From NCBI GenBank assembly GCA_000827325.1, contig KN832879.1, positions 558,001 to 622,000 on the forward strand: a stretch of 64,000 nucleotides of DNA, in the 5' to 3' direction. A model generated the notes under the pieces. The model ran no database searches. It was given only the letters and a program-made list of their open reading frames with translations, and was not told where the DNA came from. A program made the translations under genes and the position numbers. Below are positions 20,938-31,603 of the stretch, one piece after another. Each line of letters starts with the position of its first letter. The stretch's first letter is position 1. This DNA is from Oidiodendron maius Zn (lineage: Eukaryota; Ascomycota; Leotiomycetes; Myxotrichaceae).

Positions 20938-21170
20938 GGTGCCGGCTTGGACCTCACACTTCCACTGCCGCAACTCGTGCTGAAATTCTCTCGAACGTCG
21001 AGAGCTCGTTGTCATGTGACTGCACTAGCTGATATAGGCTTTTACTTCAGCTTTGGAACTAACCAGCGGATAAATTTCCCACACTAGTCTCCGTTTTCTT
21101 CACAAAGCCCATATCGGGATAACTTTCATCCGAGAACCGAAGTTTCACCGACCAAAAAGCAGAATCCAAG
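20938..21170. promoter_or_regulatory. Short divergent promoter between mS33 and RNase III genes
   Basis: Only 233 bp separate the two start codons, so both promoters share this interval. No TATA box is evident. Arrangement suggests but does not prove co-regulation of mitoribosome and rRNA processing genes. Confidence 0.45.
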
Positions 21171-22582
21171 ATGGCTTTAGATATTGCTGCATCGTTGATT
21201 CAGACAAAGAGCAGACTTGCTCGCAAGGTCTCTACCATCAGCTTGCGTCGATTTGCAATTATGCAATCAATCTTCAACATGCATAAGAGGAAGATCGAGG
21301 AAAGTGAGGATGACAAGATCCCGAAGAGAGGCGTATGCCTGCCCCTCCTCAAGGTTATGACAGAACTAATGTAGAATCCTAGAAATCCGGCAATTCTGCT
21401 TCCACCGACGAGAAGATCGCCAAGCTCCTGAGCGCTTTGACTGATGTGCTCGCCGAGGATGGAATCGAGGAAATGGCGCAAGCTCTAGGCGATGTTGTGT
21501 TCAACGAAGCACTCCATCTTAGCTACTCCACCCGGATGCAGGTCCTCAACGTCGATCCATCTCGTCGAATCGCCCCTCGCCCAGATCGTCCAGCTTCTCC
21601 TCCTCCGACTATCGCGAGAGCCCCGTCACCCAAACCAATTAGCGGTATGAAGAGAAGCCTGACTTTCTCCAAGCTAATTCCAGAGGTAGATCTCACCCCT
21701 TGGGAGGCTTCCAAGATACCAGATCGCCTGCCAACTCTTCCTCTAATCCTAGACCCGACCCTTGAGGCCGGAGCCTTTATTCACCATGGATACGGATCAG
21801 GCAGCATCACGGACATAAGCTACGAGCGGCTGGAGTGGATTGGCGACGCGTACATCTACCTCCTGTCTTCGATCCTTATCTCCAAAACCTTCCCCGCTCT
21901 GCTACCTGGTAAATGTTCTCAACTACGTGAGCGTCTCGTCAAGAACGTCACTCTGTCGAACTATGCTCGCCAGTATGGCTTCGAAGAGCGCGCCAAGCTT
22001 CCTGCTTCTTTCTTTGCGGCTTCATCCCGTCCATCCAAGGACCAAGACAAGACTAAAGTTCTAGGAGACATTTTTGAGGCCTACGTTGCAGCTGTCGTAC
22101 TCTCCGACCCTGCCGAAGGTATTATACGTGTCAGTGCTTGGCTCAAAGACCTCTGGGGCATGACGATTAAGAAGGAGATTATCGAGGAGGAGAAGCACGG
22201 TTTGAAGATTGGGAGTCCGCTGTGGAGTCTCCGAGGTGATGTGGTAGGTGCTAAGTCTGTCCTCCCGCCACTCAACTATAAGGAGAGGCTGCAGAAGCTG
22301 CTGGTTTCCAAGGGTGTCAAGCTCGAGTACAAGGATGCGGCACCGGAGCGCAAGGACAGGGAGACTAAGCTTCCGCTGTTCACAGTCGGCGTGTCCCTTA
22401 CTGGATGGGGAGTGAAGAACAGGCTACTTGGCACTGGCACTGCTCATGGAAAGAAAGAAGCCGGCCAGAAAGCCGCTGCAATGGCACTAGAGAACAGAAA
22501 GGCGCTCGACATGTTCCTTGAGAAGAAACGCGTCTTTGATGCGCAACTGGAGATGGAGCGACAGGCTTTGGCCAATGCTTAG
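21171..22582 (+). CDS. Ribonuclease III (Rnt1/Pac1-like)
   Basis: Two exons: 21171-21332 and 21383-22582, intron 50 nt; 453 aa. Double-stranded-RNA endonuclease that in fungi trims pre-rRNA, snRNA and snoRNA hairpins in the nucleus. The RNase III signature YERLEWIGDAYIYLL (about 202-215) supplies the Glu and Asp metal ligands, and KVLGDIFEAYVAAV (about 278-291) the second Asp/Glu pair. A double-stranded-RNA-binding domain follows at about 352-428 (NYKERLQKLL to GTAHGKKEAGQKAAAMAL). The N-terminus before residue 36 is basic and could be a targeting leader; ATGs at codons 31 and 37 (MQSIFNMHKRKIEESE) are alternative starts, giving a 417-aa form at the latter. Which start is used is not decidable from sequence alone. 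Confidence 0.9.
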
Positions 22583-23215
22583 GGAAGGCGAAAGGTACTT
22601 ATTTTATAGCTGAGCTGCATTTAATGGAGTTAGGCGGATGATACCCATATTTGCTGAATACCACAATTTCTCCCATTGTTGGGAGTGTTATCTATACTTG
22701 AGAAAATTATTTTGAGACACGCAGTGAACAGTACTTCCTAGGAGGTATCTCTCTACAATAGCCACGGCCTTTTCTAGACGAGATAAATACCTGCACGGTA
22801 ACCTTGTGGCAATGCAGTACTTTGACCGATAAAAATGACATGCATTGATATTGACAATATATGGGAAGACTTTATATACCAAAGAGGATGGAAACCCTCT
22901 CATATAATTAGACCTTAATGCCATAACTATAGGTTGTTATTGTGTGAGCCGGCTACCTCCTCAGCCGGACTCGTGACTCCAGGTGATACCGAGGCACAAC
23001 GATACGTACGGTACGTACCATCAGCCAACCTTGGCGTGCTCTACACCAAATGGCAATCATCATTTCATTTCTGACTCTAATTCTCCCACATATACGTCTT
23101 AATGATTCGCTTGTCCTAGCGACAATTCCTCTCCTTTTACTGGACCCATATCCCTTTTTCTTCTGCGTCCGGCGCAGCCGCACCTGTGCATTGTGATTCC
23201 ACCTCCTACTTGAAG
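22583..23215. other. Intergenic region
   Basis: 633 bp between RNase III stop and the Atg37-like start, both on the plus strand. AT-rich in the first half, with the downstream gene's promoter in the second. Palindromic-looking cgtacggtacgtac lies at about 23005-23018. Nothing else recognised. Confidence 0.45.
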
Positions 23216-24239
23216 ATGGCCGATTCTGTGGGTATGTGATTACTTTCTGCGCGTCTTCAATTCTCAGCGGGAAAGGGCGAATTAACAAAATATCGCGCAG
23301 ATCGAGTATTCGTTCACGCCCTCAACACCGTTAAGAAGATCCCAAAAACTGGTGCGTCGCGACCACCGCCATCGGATCGCCTGCGGCTCTATGGACTCTA
23401 CAAACAAGCGATGGAAGGGGATGTCGATGGAGTTATGGAGCGACCGCTGAGCTTCAAGGAAGGAGAGGATGGAAGAGAAGGCGGTCTACAAGGTGACGAG
23501 CTCAAGAGGGAGAGAGATAAATGGGATGCATGGGATGCTCAGAGAGGCGTTTCACGGACAGAGGCAAAGAGAAGATATATCGAGGCGCTGATTGACACGA
23601 TGCATAAATACGCAAGTACCACTGCGTAAGTATCTCATTACTGATCTTGCTCCAATTGGGATGGAAGAGAGAGGTCTAATGCATGTCTGTAGTGACGCAA
23701 GGGAACTCGTTGCTGAGCTTGAATTTGTCTGGAACCAGATAAAGAATAATAGCGTTTCTTCCTCCGGCTCCTCGCCTGGACGACGACAGTTTACACAACC
23801 GCGATCAGGAGGTGACGGCCCTATGCGAGTCCTAAGTCCAATGAGCCAGGATGACGAGGAGGAGATCCGGTCACAGCAAAAATCTGGCTACAATGACGAG
23901 TACAAAGATAATGCCGAATATACAGATAGCGACAAGAAAGATAAGAATTGGAGAAGGACGATGGAGCATGCCTTAGTCAAGATGACCGCTGAGATAGCTG
24001 CGCTAAGAGAACAAATCGCTACGGGAAGGGAATACCAAGGCAGGAAAAGACGGTCTATCGGGAGATGGGTAGCTTGGCTTACCTGGCTAGTAGTTCGACA
24101 CGTACTGGCAGATTTATTCCTCCTCGGCATACTGTTATACTGGTTAAGAAAGAGGAAGGACAGGAGAATCGAGGATTTAGTGCGTGAGTCACTGAAGGTC
24201 GGCAGAGAGTATGTCCGGAAGATATTGCCTCCCCGCTGA
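23216..24239 (+). CDS. atg37: Acyl-CoA-binding protein with C-terminal membrane anchor (Atg37/ACBD5-like)
   Basis: Three exons: 23216-23231, 23301-23625, 23693-24239; introns of 69 and 67 nt; 295 aa. The acyl-CoA-binding domain fills about residues 5-115: DRVFVHALNTVKKIP, then the ligand helix RLRLYGLYKQAMEGD and KWDAWDAQRGVSRTEAKRRY, with the conserved YKQA and KWxAW. The middle is disordered and acidic (SQDDEEEIRSQQ), followed by a coiled coil and a hydrophobic stretch WVAWLTWLVVRHVLADLFLL near 235-260 that should cross the membrane once, then a basic tail. This layout is that of Atg37/ACBD5, peroxisomal membrane proteins used in pexophagy and organelle contacts. Identity with Atg37 rather than another anchored ACBP is inferred from architecture. 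Confidence 0.85.
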
Positions 24240-25787
24240 TAAGGCAAGAAGGTCTAACGATTCAATGCTCAATTGCATAATTTGGGAGGAATTGGCAAAG
24301 AAAATTATTACTAACGTGGTGGCTATAAGGCCCGAGGTAGATCACAACGAAGGATCTTGTATTTCTAACGGTCTATATGGAGATTTCATTGAATGAAGCG
24401 CCTCCTGACTTGGCATGCTTCTCAGCGGCCCCTTCGAGCAGCCAAGGCCAGTTTACGCGTCTCCCGAAAAAGATATCAGTCCTGACTACATTCTCATTAG
24501 CAGGAGGACCATCCATGATACCCATCATGACGATGAGAGCTCTAGAGATGGACTTGGAGTCTCCGCATAGCGTGGTGCCGGAGCCAGAAGAGAAGCTGAG
24601 GATAATCTTCTAGCTGGAGTCTGCAAATGTGGCAATAGACTTTGGGATGCCTTCCTTAATATCTGCATGAAGTTCTGGAAACTGGACTATGATAAAGGGA
24701 TGATGACGCCAAAGGCACAGACCTGACTCGATCTTGAAGTTGCTCTTTAGAAGAATAAATCTGCTGCTAAAGAGAACCCCTGATATCTTTATATAAGCGT
24801 CAAGGCAAAGGTATAAAGCGTGTTTGGTCCATTCTCCGGCGTAAGATACTCGGATATAGAGATAGAGACTGGAAATAGTACCAAATTTAGACGTGAGCAG
24901 ATGTGTCCTAATTTTCTGCGGAGTATCATTCGTCGAACCTTGTCATAAAAGCAGCTCTCGAAGGCATTTCCGAACGATGTAGAGACAGGATAAAGACTCT
25001 AAATAGAAATATGCGGTAGTTAATACTTTTCACTGGCCCCAAGTTCAAGATTGAGCTCTAGATGCGCCAAAGGACGTGCCTTATTGTCATTGCTTTTTGG
25101 TATCTAATTCCACCATGAGCTAAAGCTTTCCGTTTTGTAGAACTATTAAACTCATAGAGCGGATTATTCGACCATATAAGTCCAGGCGGGTTCATAAACG
25201 GGGATCACAATTGGCTATTGGAGGCTAGGCGCGAATTTGCTCAAGGGCTGTGACATTGCCTTCTTCTTTGTTTCCGTTCTTTGTTGTCGTTCCAATTTGA
25301 AGATTATACGCCGCGGCGGTTCTAGGTTACGTGATGCTTAACCTCAAAGAACTGAGAACTATTTCCTATGGTTGTAAAATTTATAGTCTGAGTCGATGCA
25401 CCAGGTGCCATTTACAACTATGCAGCTAGAGTCACAATAGTAAAAAGTCTCAGCCTTTATAGTGGCATTTCACGATAGCGATGATATATTTTATGGCTGC
25501 TCTGAGTAAAAGTAAAGAGGGAAGATTGTTGAGCCGTGTGATACTCGAAGCGTCCAGTAATGCATGAAATCCAATGATGGTGGTATGTTGCTATCGATAG
25601 AAAGTTGAAGTTTGTGGGTTCGGTCAAAAAAGTTTCCGAATTATTGCCGACCCAACAACCGACGGCTGTAAACGTCAGGTGCAATGTGCTAGGGCCGGAC
25701 ATTGCATATTCGATCAAAAGGTTAGACCGTCCCGCGGATTGTATTGGCCTTATGGCAATTTTTTGATATCCTCACGCCCTGTCAAAA
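24240..25787. other. Long intergenic region, no supported gene
   Basis: 1.55 kb. A 78-codon open frame at 24377-24613 has no recognisable domain and no homologous splice partners by eye, so it is not called. The remainder is AT-rich with scattered stops in all frames. It could contain a decayed gene or repeat that I do not recognise. The last part should hold the promoter of the gene at 25788. Confidence 0.45.
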
Positions 25788-26635
25788 TGCCACTAGCTAG
25801 AACAGCGCAGCCTGGACATGCTGCACCAATTGAGGTGAGTGCCTTTGGATCACCCAACTTCGCAGCCCCTTCTTTACCATTTTGCCCTCTTCTGAGATCT
25901 TCTTTGCTGATTTCTATCCAATAGGAGCAATTCTCACTAGCTCCTGCAATCTTCACGCTCTTCCCGGGCTTCCCAAGAGATCCACCTCCTATTGAGACAA
26001 CGGAGAAGCTTGAAAAGATCATCGAGAACCTTGATAAGCAACACAATGCCGTGAAGAAAAATATGTTATATCTCATTGAGAAGAGAGCCGATGATGTAGT
26101 CAAGAAGGTCGAAAGCGAGTTAGCCGCTATTGGTGACGCGGAGGTCCCTCGGCAGCAAAATGATCAAGTGAAGCAGGACATACAAAACATGATTCGTAGA
26201 ACCAGAGTTTTAGCTAAGGATGATACACCTCCTGGAAGATACGAGATCAAAAGCGATACTTTCCAGGATTCAGAGCCAAGTCTTTTACCCTCAGAAGATC
26301 AAGATGTGGAAATGGCCAACACCGCGCCACGGACGGAGTCTTCCATTCGGGCGCAAGCCACATACGAGTTACGAGACCTGGTTATGCGCGGGGCCTCAGA
26401 AATGGAAATTTATGAAGCTCACGCCGAGGAGACGACAAAACGGTATAAAGAGGCCTTAGAGAGGAGAAAGGGACGAGCTAAGCTGGCCACACCATCTTTT
26501 GGAAATCCGTCAGCTGTTCCACCACGAGGTATCTTGGTTAATAAAAACAGGGATAAACCAATTGATAAGGATCTGAAGAAGAAGACTGCAACCTTTGAGA
26601 CACATGAAGATATGGCTCGGAGGGGAAGCACATGA
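25788..26635 (+). CDS. Hypothetical coiled-coil protein
   Basis: Two exons: 25788-25835 and 25925-26635, intron 89 nt with GTGAGT donor and CCAATAG acceptor; 252 aa. I do not recognise a family. The N-terminal stretch after splicing (APIEEQFSLAPAIFTLFPGF then PRDPPPIETTEKLEKI) looks like a conserved short motif. It is followed by a coiled-coil (about 45-85, LEKIIENLDKQHNAVKKN) and a charged, partly helical remainder with RYKEALERRKGRAKL near 205-220. No signal peptide or membrane segment. Splice phase and the proline-rich motif support a real gene. Function unknown; an adaptor or structural role in a complex would fit the coiled coil but is speculation. Confidence 0.6.
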
Positions 26636-27738
26636 TTGCCTAAGACTGTGTTGAAGGTTACTTTTCAATACATGAGAAAGAATTTACGGCCAGAATTTAG
26701 GCATTGAAAAGGCACCGCGGGTATATTCAGCTAATGGCGTGGAAAGCATTCATGGCTACTGTCGCGAAACTCAGATAACTTCTCTTATTTGTTACTGAGC
26801 TTCGACTTTGTGAGTTTACAAAATCGTCTCGCTGGAGTAAAATGACGAGAGTCTGGCGGAGACCGAGGAGCATCGTCGACAACGAAGATAGACCTAGAGA
26901 TCTTCATCAAGAGTCTAAAGATCGAATGGCTAGTACACGTGCTCGAGATAGCCACGTAGTATTAAATAAAACATACGAGCAGCATTTGCATGGCATCTTT
27001 AAGTCCTCTGTTATCACTCGCAGTTATCCTCTAGCAGACCCGAAGATGATTTGTACCTCCAATATAGCTCACGAGCGCACTCTTATTAGTATCCTATAAA
27101 CGTATTCTAAACCGGACAATAAACCTTTTGATTGGACGAATCCAAGCAAAATTATCTTCCCAAAAATTCTTGTGACTCGTAGTGCCGTCTGAATTTGCAT
27201 TGTACTGGGTGAATTTCTTCTATGTTGCCGCATTATTTTAATTGAAAGTAGTATTAGCAAAAAGGGTATTTCGTAAGGAGAACCCCACTTCTTTCATTAA
27301 CGAGGAGGAAACTTTGTAAGGTGATAAATATCTCCTAGCTATTCACGCGAATTCGCTCAATCTCGCCTCCTGGTAGGTGTATAAATTCTTCGAGAGGAAC
27401 TGTCTCCTTGACCTTCCTTCGTCCTATCTACACCATCAAACTTTTGACAGCCACCACATCTACCATCTCACACTGTTGTTATCTCAAGCCTTTCCAAATA
27501 CAATCCCATCCTGATCCATCCTCCCATCAACTCAAACTCCTTTCAAAATCTCTCTGTCTACTCGACTATCGAGTCTACCCATCACGTTACGCCAGTTATA
27601 TCTGGGAAATTGAAGGTAAGAAATGCCTCCTTGGCCTTCGATCTCTCTCAACTTCAAGCTCATGCTGACCTGAAGGCCACAGAAACATCTCCAAGTAAGG
27701 ATATCTAGGTGTAGCCTCAGTTACTATCAACTAATTAC
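26636..27738. other. Intergenic region with TATA box and leader of the first Myb-like gene
   Basis: 1.1 kb. The first ~700 bp hold only unsupported open frames. A TATAAAT box lies at 27380-27386, followed by a pyrimidine-rich leader typical of well-expressed fungal genes. A likely intron in the 5' leader runs 27616-27682 (GTAAGA donor, GCTGAC branch, CCACAG acceptor), just before the start codon at 27739. Confidence 0.5.
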
Positions 27739-28482
27739 ATGTCCAGAATGTCTGCCGACACTTCCTCTGTTACCGCTGCCGCCAGCTCAGCTGAATCCGG
27801 TAACCAGAATAGCAAGAAGAATGAGCCCGTCGCTAAGGTTGATGTTCACTTCAAGAACACTGTCTTCCTCTCTACTATCCTCGCCGACATTCCCGGCAAG
27901 CTGGAGGTGAGTAAACTTCTGACTCTCGAGTTTACTTTTCGCTTGGTCTCCTTTGCTCCTTTTCCTCCCACAGATCTACGCCGGAAAGAATGATATGATT
28001 GGTTATGTCTCCATCTGATAACTTTGCCATTTTACACACCAACTTCAAATGTCCTATCTCTCTTCCGATATACAGCAATCTAGCTAAATTCTATATCACT
28101 TTAGGTAGACTGGAATGCCATTGCTTCTCGCTGCGGGTACAGCAATGGTGCCACCGCCAAGGTCCGCTTCGGCCAGATCAAGAAGAAGTATCTAACCAAT
28201 GAGAATGGTGAAAGCACCGCAATCACACCTCCCAAGACCCCAACCAAGCCCCGTGTCAAGAAGGAGAAGGCTGAAAAGACTGCGGGCAGCGGCACCATCT
28301 CCAGCGCATCCAAAGTCAACAAGAGCCGTGCCTCTAAGAAGAAGTCTAAAGTGACCGAAGGCGTTGAGCCCATGATGGATGCTGAGGACGAGCTTTCCGG
28401 AGCGTTCGCCGAATATCACGGTGGTCAGATGCTTGCTTTTGAGGCTCCTAAGGACGAGTATGAAAACGCCAATGATGTTTAA
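27739..28482 (+). CDS. Small Myb-like (SANT-type) DNA-binding protein, copy 1
   Basis: Two exons: 27739-27906 and 28105-28482, intron 198 nt; 181 aa (178 aa if the second ATG at 27748 is used). The N-terminal domain, about residues 30-82, is a three-helix Myb-like fold spanning the splice junction: VDVHFKNTVFLSTI, then KLEVDWNAIASRCGYSNGAT and AKVRFGQIKKKY. This pattern matches the fungal Myb-like domain family I know from Leotiomycete proteomes. The C-terminal half is Lys/Ser/Thr-rich and then acidic, suited to a nuclear protein. A possible alternative acceptor (CTCCCACAG, about 27972) lies within the intron. Target genes are unknown. It is the first of three same-strand paralogues. Confidence 0.78.
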
Positions 28483-29493
28483 GCTTATTGAAGAGCTATG
28501 AGAGACTTTCCAAGCAACATCTAGAATCTTCGTAAGTTCATAGCCTTGGTACGTCTTTAATAAACCCTAACACTCTCGTTCAGACATCATGCTCTGTCTA
28601 AGCCATGGAGATGGGACATATTGTGTGGCATTAGGAACGAGCCTCATAAATTTCTTCAGTCTTGCTATTTGTTTCTTTTCTTCGAATTAAGTGCCAGGAA
28701 GCACAGTGCATGAATTTCGGGTCATATCTGGAAGCTTCTCCGCTTCGAATGACTAGGCAGCAAATGGTACATCATATCATGAGAAAAATATTTTGCATGT
28801 GAAGCTGCACTATCTTGTCTCGTGAAGCCAATAATAAATAATAACGGGTTTGAATTCCACTGTAGAAAGTATCTGGCTGCCCAGTAAATTTTAGGTCATC
28901 TAAAAGTGCGGCTACTCTCTCTCTCATTGAAATAGACTACATTTTACATTTCGGAGCCTTGTTCATTGATCTTAATCACGTATTATTATTAAAACAGAGG
29001 AAGAGCAGTAATACTAATTCAAGAGCAACATACCCTAGTGGGCATGGGCATACTGGGCTGTGTTTGTTGAAAATTCATAGCTAGAACATGTTCGTACCTT
29101 AGAAAACGCTGAGACATCAAATCAAGTCAGAGAGGAGCGTAGTCTCTGAAGCTAGGGAGGCTTGGCTCTCGCTTCACGGAAAATCTCCCTTGCTTAAGGG
29201 GATAGGCTCCGTGTATAAAATTGGCTTAGCAGGATACACTTCATCGATCTTCTCTCCTCCCACACTACATCAAACCACTTTCACGCATCTAGTCTCCTGA
29301 CCATCATTCACCTGCAAGAGCACATCCTGCTACAGAGTCAATCACTTGGGTCACTCTAAGTACATCAGTAAGTCCCTTTATCTGTGATCGCCCAAGATAT
29401 TATCTCATCTCAGCCTCAGAGACTAACCACAACGCCTTAAACTGCTAGATCGAACAAACACCCGCCTAAACAAACAACAATCCAACCCTCAAA
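28483..29493. other. Intergenic region with TATA box and leader of the second Myb-like gene
   Basis: 1.0 kb. AT-rich to about 29150, then a compact promoter: TATAAAA at 29214-29220, a C/T- and A/C-rich leader, and a probable 5'-leader intron at 29368-29448 (GTAAGT donor, GACTAACC branch, CTGCTAG acceptor). The same layout precedes the gene at 27739. Confidence 0.5.
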
Positions 29494-30333
29494 ATGGCTG
29501 ATAACGAGAAGAACAATGAGGCTGGCATGCCAGCTGCCGATGTCAACTTCCTCATTACTTGTCTTCAGCATGCCAACGGTGGCTCTATCACCGTGAGTTT
29601 ATTATTCCTATATCCGTGCTGTCTTTCACCTTCAAATTGAGATTGATCATTTGGTTTTTTATTCTGGCTTGCAATTTTTTTATTATTTTGACCATGGATA
29701 TTAGCCACCACTGTAGCCTTGTGATACTCTACAGCCCGAGGTTTATCATTCCTTTCTTTCTTTTCAGTTCCCATTTGAGACAATACAATCCTCACTTCTT
29801 ATTCCAAACAGCTATCCCGCATTTCTCACGTGTTATTGCGTTTATATGTTCAGTCACAATTCATTCAAGTTCAAAATACACATAACTAGCTGCAACAAGT
29901 GAAGAAAGTGCTAACGGCCAGAAAGATTGATGCGTCCGCTGTTGGAGATACCCTTGGTTACAAGAACGTCAAGTCTGTCTCCAATCGAATCTCCGCCATG
30001 AAGAAGAAATACAATCTTCCCTTCGGTTCCGGCACTTCCAGAGGCGGTACTAGTAATACTTCACCTGAGCCAAAGGTCCCCACCACCCCAGCGAAAAACC
30101 GTGTCACCAAGTCCGGCGCGGCTTCCGCTAAGAAGACTGCCTCCGCTAAGGCTCTCAAGACTGCAACGGGTAAGGGCAAAGCCGCGAAGGAGAAGGCCGA
30201 GAATACTGAGGATGCCGATGATATTGAGGCAGATGATGAGATGTCCGAAATTACTCTCTCCCAAGCCAAGAAGGATGCTGGGGATAAGGATAATACAGAC
30301 GACAACGACGAAGAGTTTGTTGTTGAGGCATAG
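29494..30333 (+). CDS. Small Myb-like (SANT-type) DNA-binding protein, copy 2
   Basis: Two exons: 29494-29592 and 29926-30333; intron 333 nt, unusually long; 168 aa. The acceptor AAAG at 29925 is chosen because GCTAAC lies just upstream and because the join GGSIT-IDASAVGDTLGYKNV then aligns without a gap to copy 1 (PGKLEVDWNAIASRCGYSNG). An earlier acceptor at about 29888 would insert twelve residues. The Myb-like domain covers about residues 15-68 (DVNFLITCLQHANGG to RISAMKKKY). The tail is rich in Ala/Lys repeats (SAKKTASAKALKTATGKGK), resembling histone H1 tails, then acidic. A nuclear chromatin-associated role is likely; targets unknown. Confidence 0.76.
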
Positions 30334-31279
30334 AAGTACTCTCTGCTTAGGCAAGATTTGCATGGCAGGACTTATTTAGAGCTTTTATTGAGGTACCACT
30401 TCGGATACTAAGGTTTGGACTCGAGCCAATATCTGGTGTTTCTCTGGTCTATTGAGTTAAAGGCCACGCTGTCCTTGGAGGCAAATTTTCATATTCGGTG
30501 CGAAAGGTGCTCACGACAGCTTCTTCAGATATGCTTTCTCACGATACGTAATGTATCCTGTTCGCTATGGAGTATTCTCTAAGCTGGGGTCGACCTGCAA
30601 ATAGAGCAATCAACGAGTAAACCAATTCCGTATATTGACAGATTTTAACATGCATGTGATTGAATAACCGGGGTCGCGCCGCCAAATGAGATATGTAAAA
30701 TACTAGAGACATTTACCCATATATAGAGTCTTTTATAAGACACATCGGGGTAGTTTATCGTTGCCACCGCCAATAGCAAGTAAAAAAAGACGAACTCCGG
30801 AATCAATGATTCTTTTCTAACCGACACATTATCCGAACAGTTCAACTATCAAATGCTATCAGCATCAAACTCAGAAGTCGTATTTACCACCCATGTTCTA
30901 ATACAACCTAATTGCCACATGGTCACTCCAATATCGGAATTATCTCTATTTATATCTGATTGCCTCACAATATTTCACTATAAAAGAACAATTTCGGTTT
31001 CCGAGTGATCATTTCACATCTCTCTGCAGTGACCTCATTATCCGGATGGCACCTCAGTTTCTGGATGGTACCTCAGTTTATGAACGGCAACCCAATCTCT
31101 GTGTCGCACTGTCAAGTCTCTCTTCAGTCGAATAATGTTTACAGGTAGTATCATTGCGACTTTCTCCTATAACAGAACTCCCTTGTGTTGTCTTTAATTC
31201 TCAATTATCAATGCTAAACTACCCGGTGTAAGGATGATAACTTCACACATCTCCACTATTTTAAGAATTTCATTATGTT
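30334..31279. other. Intergenic region downstream of Myb-like copy 2
   Basis: About 0.95 kb of AT-rich sequence. From 31030 to 31080 a diverged short repeat is seen (cctcattatccggatggcac / ctcagtttctggatggtac / ctcagtttatgaacggcaac). No gene was recognised. Confidence 0.4.
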
Positions 31280-31600
31280 CAATAGAACTCTCTCCTACAC
31301 AATGGAATGACCAATTTCGTTTCGGCTGATAACTTTACCACTCTGTTGTATGGACAAGCCATCTCGCTCTATGGATGTGCCTTCATAGCACTCTCTCCTA
31401 CAGGAGAATCAATCTAGTTTTCGGGTCAGGATACCTCCACAACTCTCCTCTTAGGAGAATGAGTCAACATTCTGGGTGATGATATCCTTATAATTCTCTC
31501 CTGCTGCAGACGCGGCCCAGTTCCTTACACTACTCCCTCCGCTGGAGAATAGCCTAGTTTCCAGGAGGTACTATGCTCATAACTCTCCCTGTCTAAGCCT
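31280..31600. repeat. Diverged tandem array of short hairpin-like units
   Basis: At least five partial copies of a unit built around tctctcctacaggagaa occur near 31285, 31393, 31455, 31500 and 31535, and a half unit near 31575. The core is self-complementary (TCTCCT..AGGAGA) and would form a small stem. Spacing is irregular, 35 to 105 bp. Age must be considerable given divergence. Function unknown. Confidence 0.45.
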
Positions 31601-31603
31601 CTA

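Noticed and set aside
24377-24613. Possible small gene after atg37
   Set aside because: 78 codons without recognisable features and no intron pairing that extends it.
29559-29885. 108-codon frame inside the Myb-like copy-2 intron
   Set aside because: Hydrophobic, Phe/Ile-rich translation of a T-rich intron; no start context or domain.
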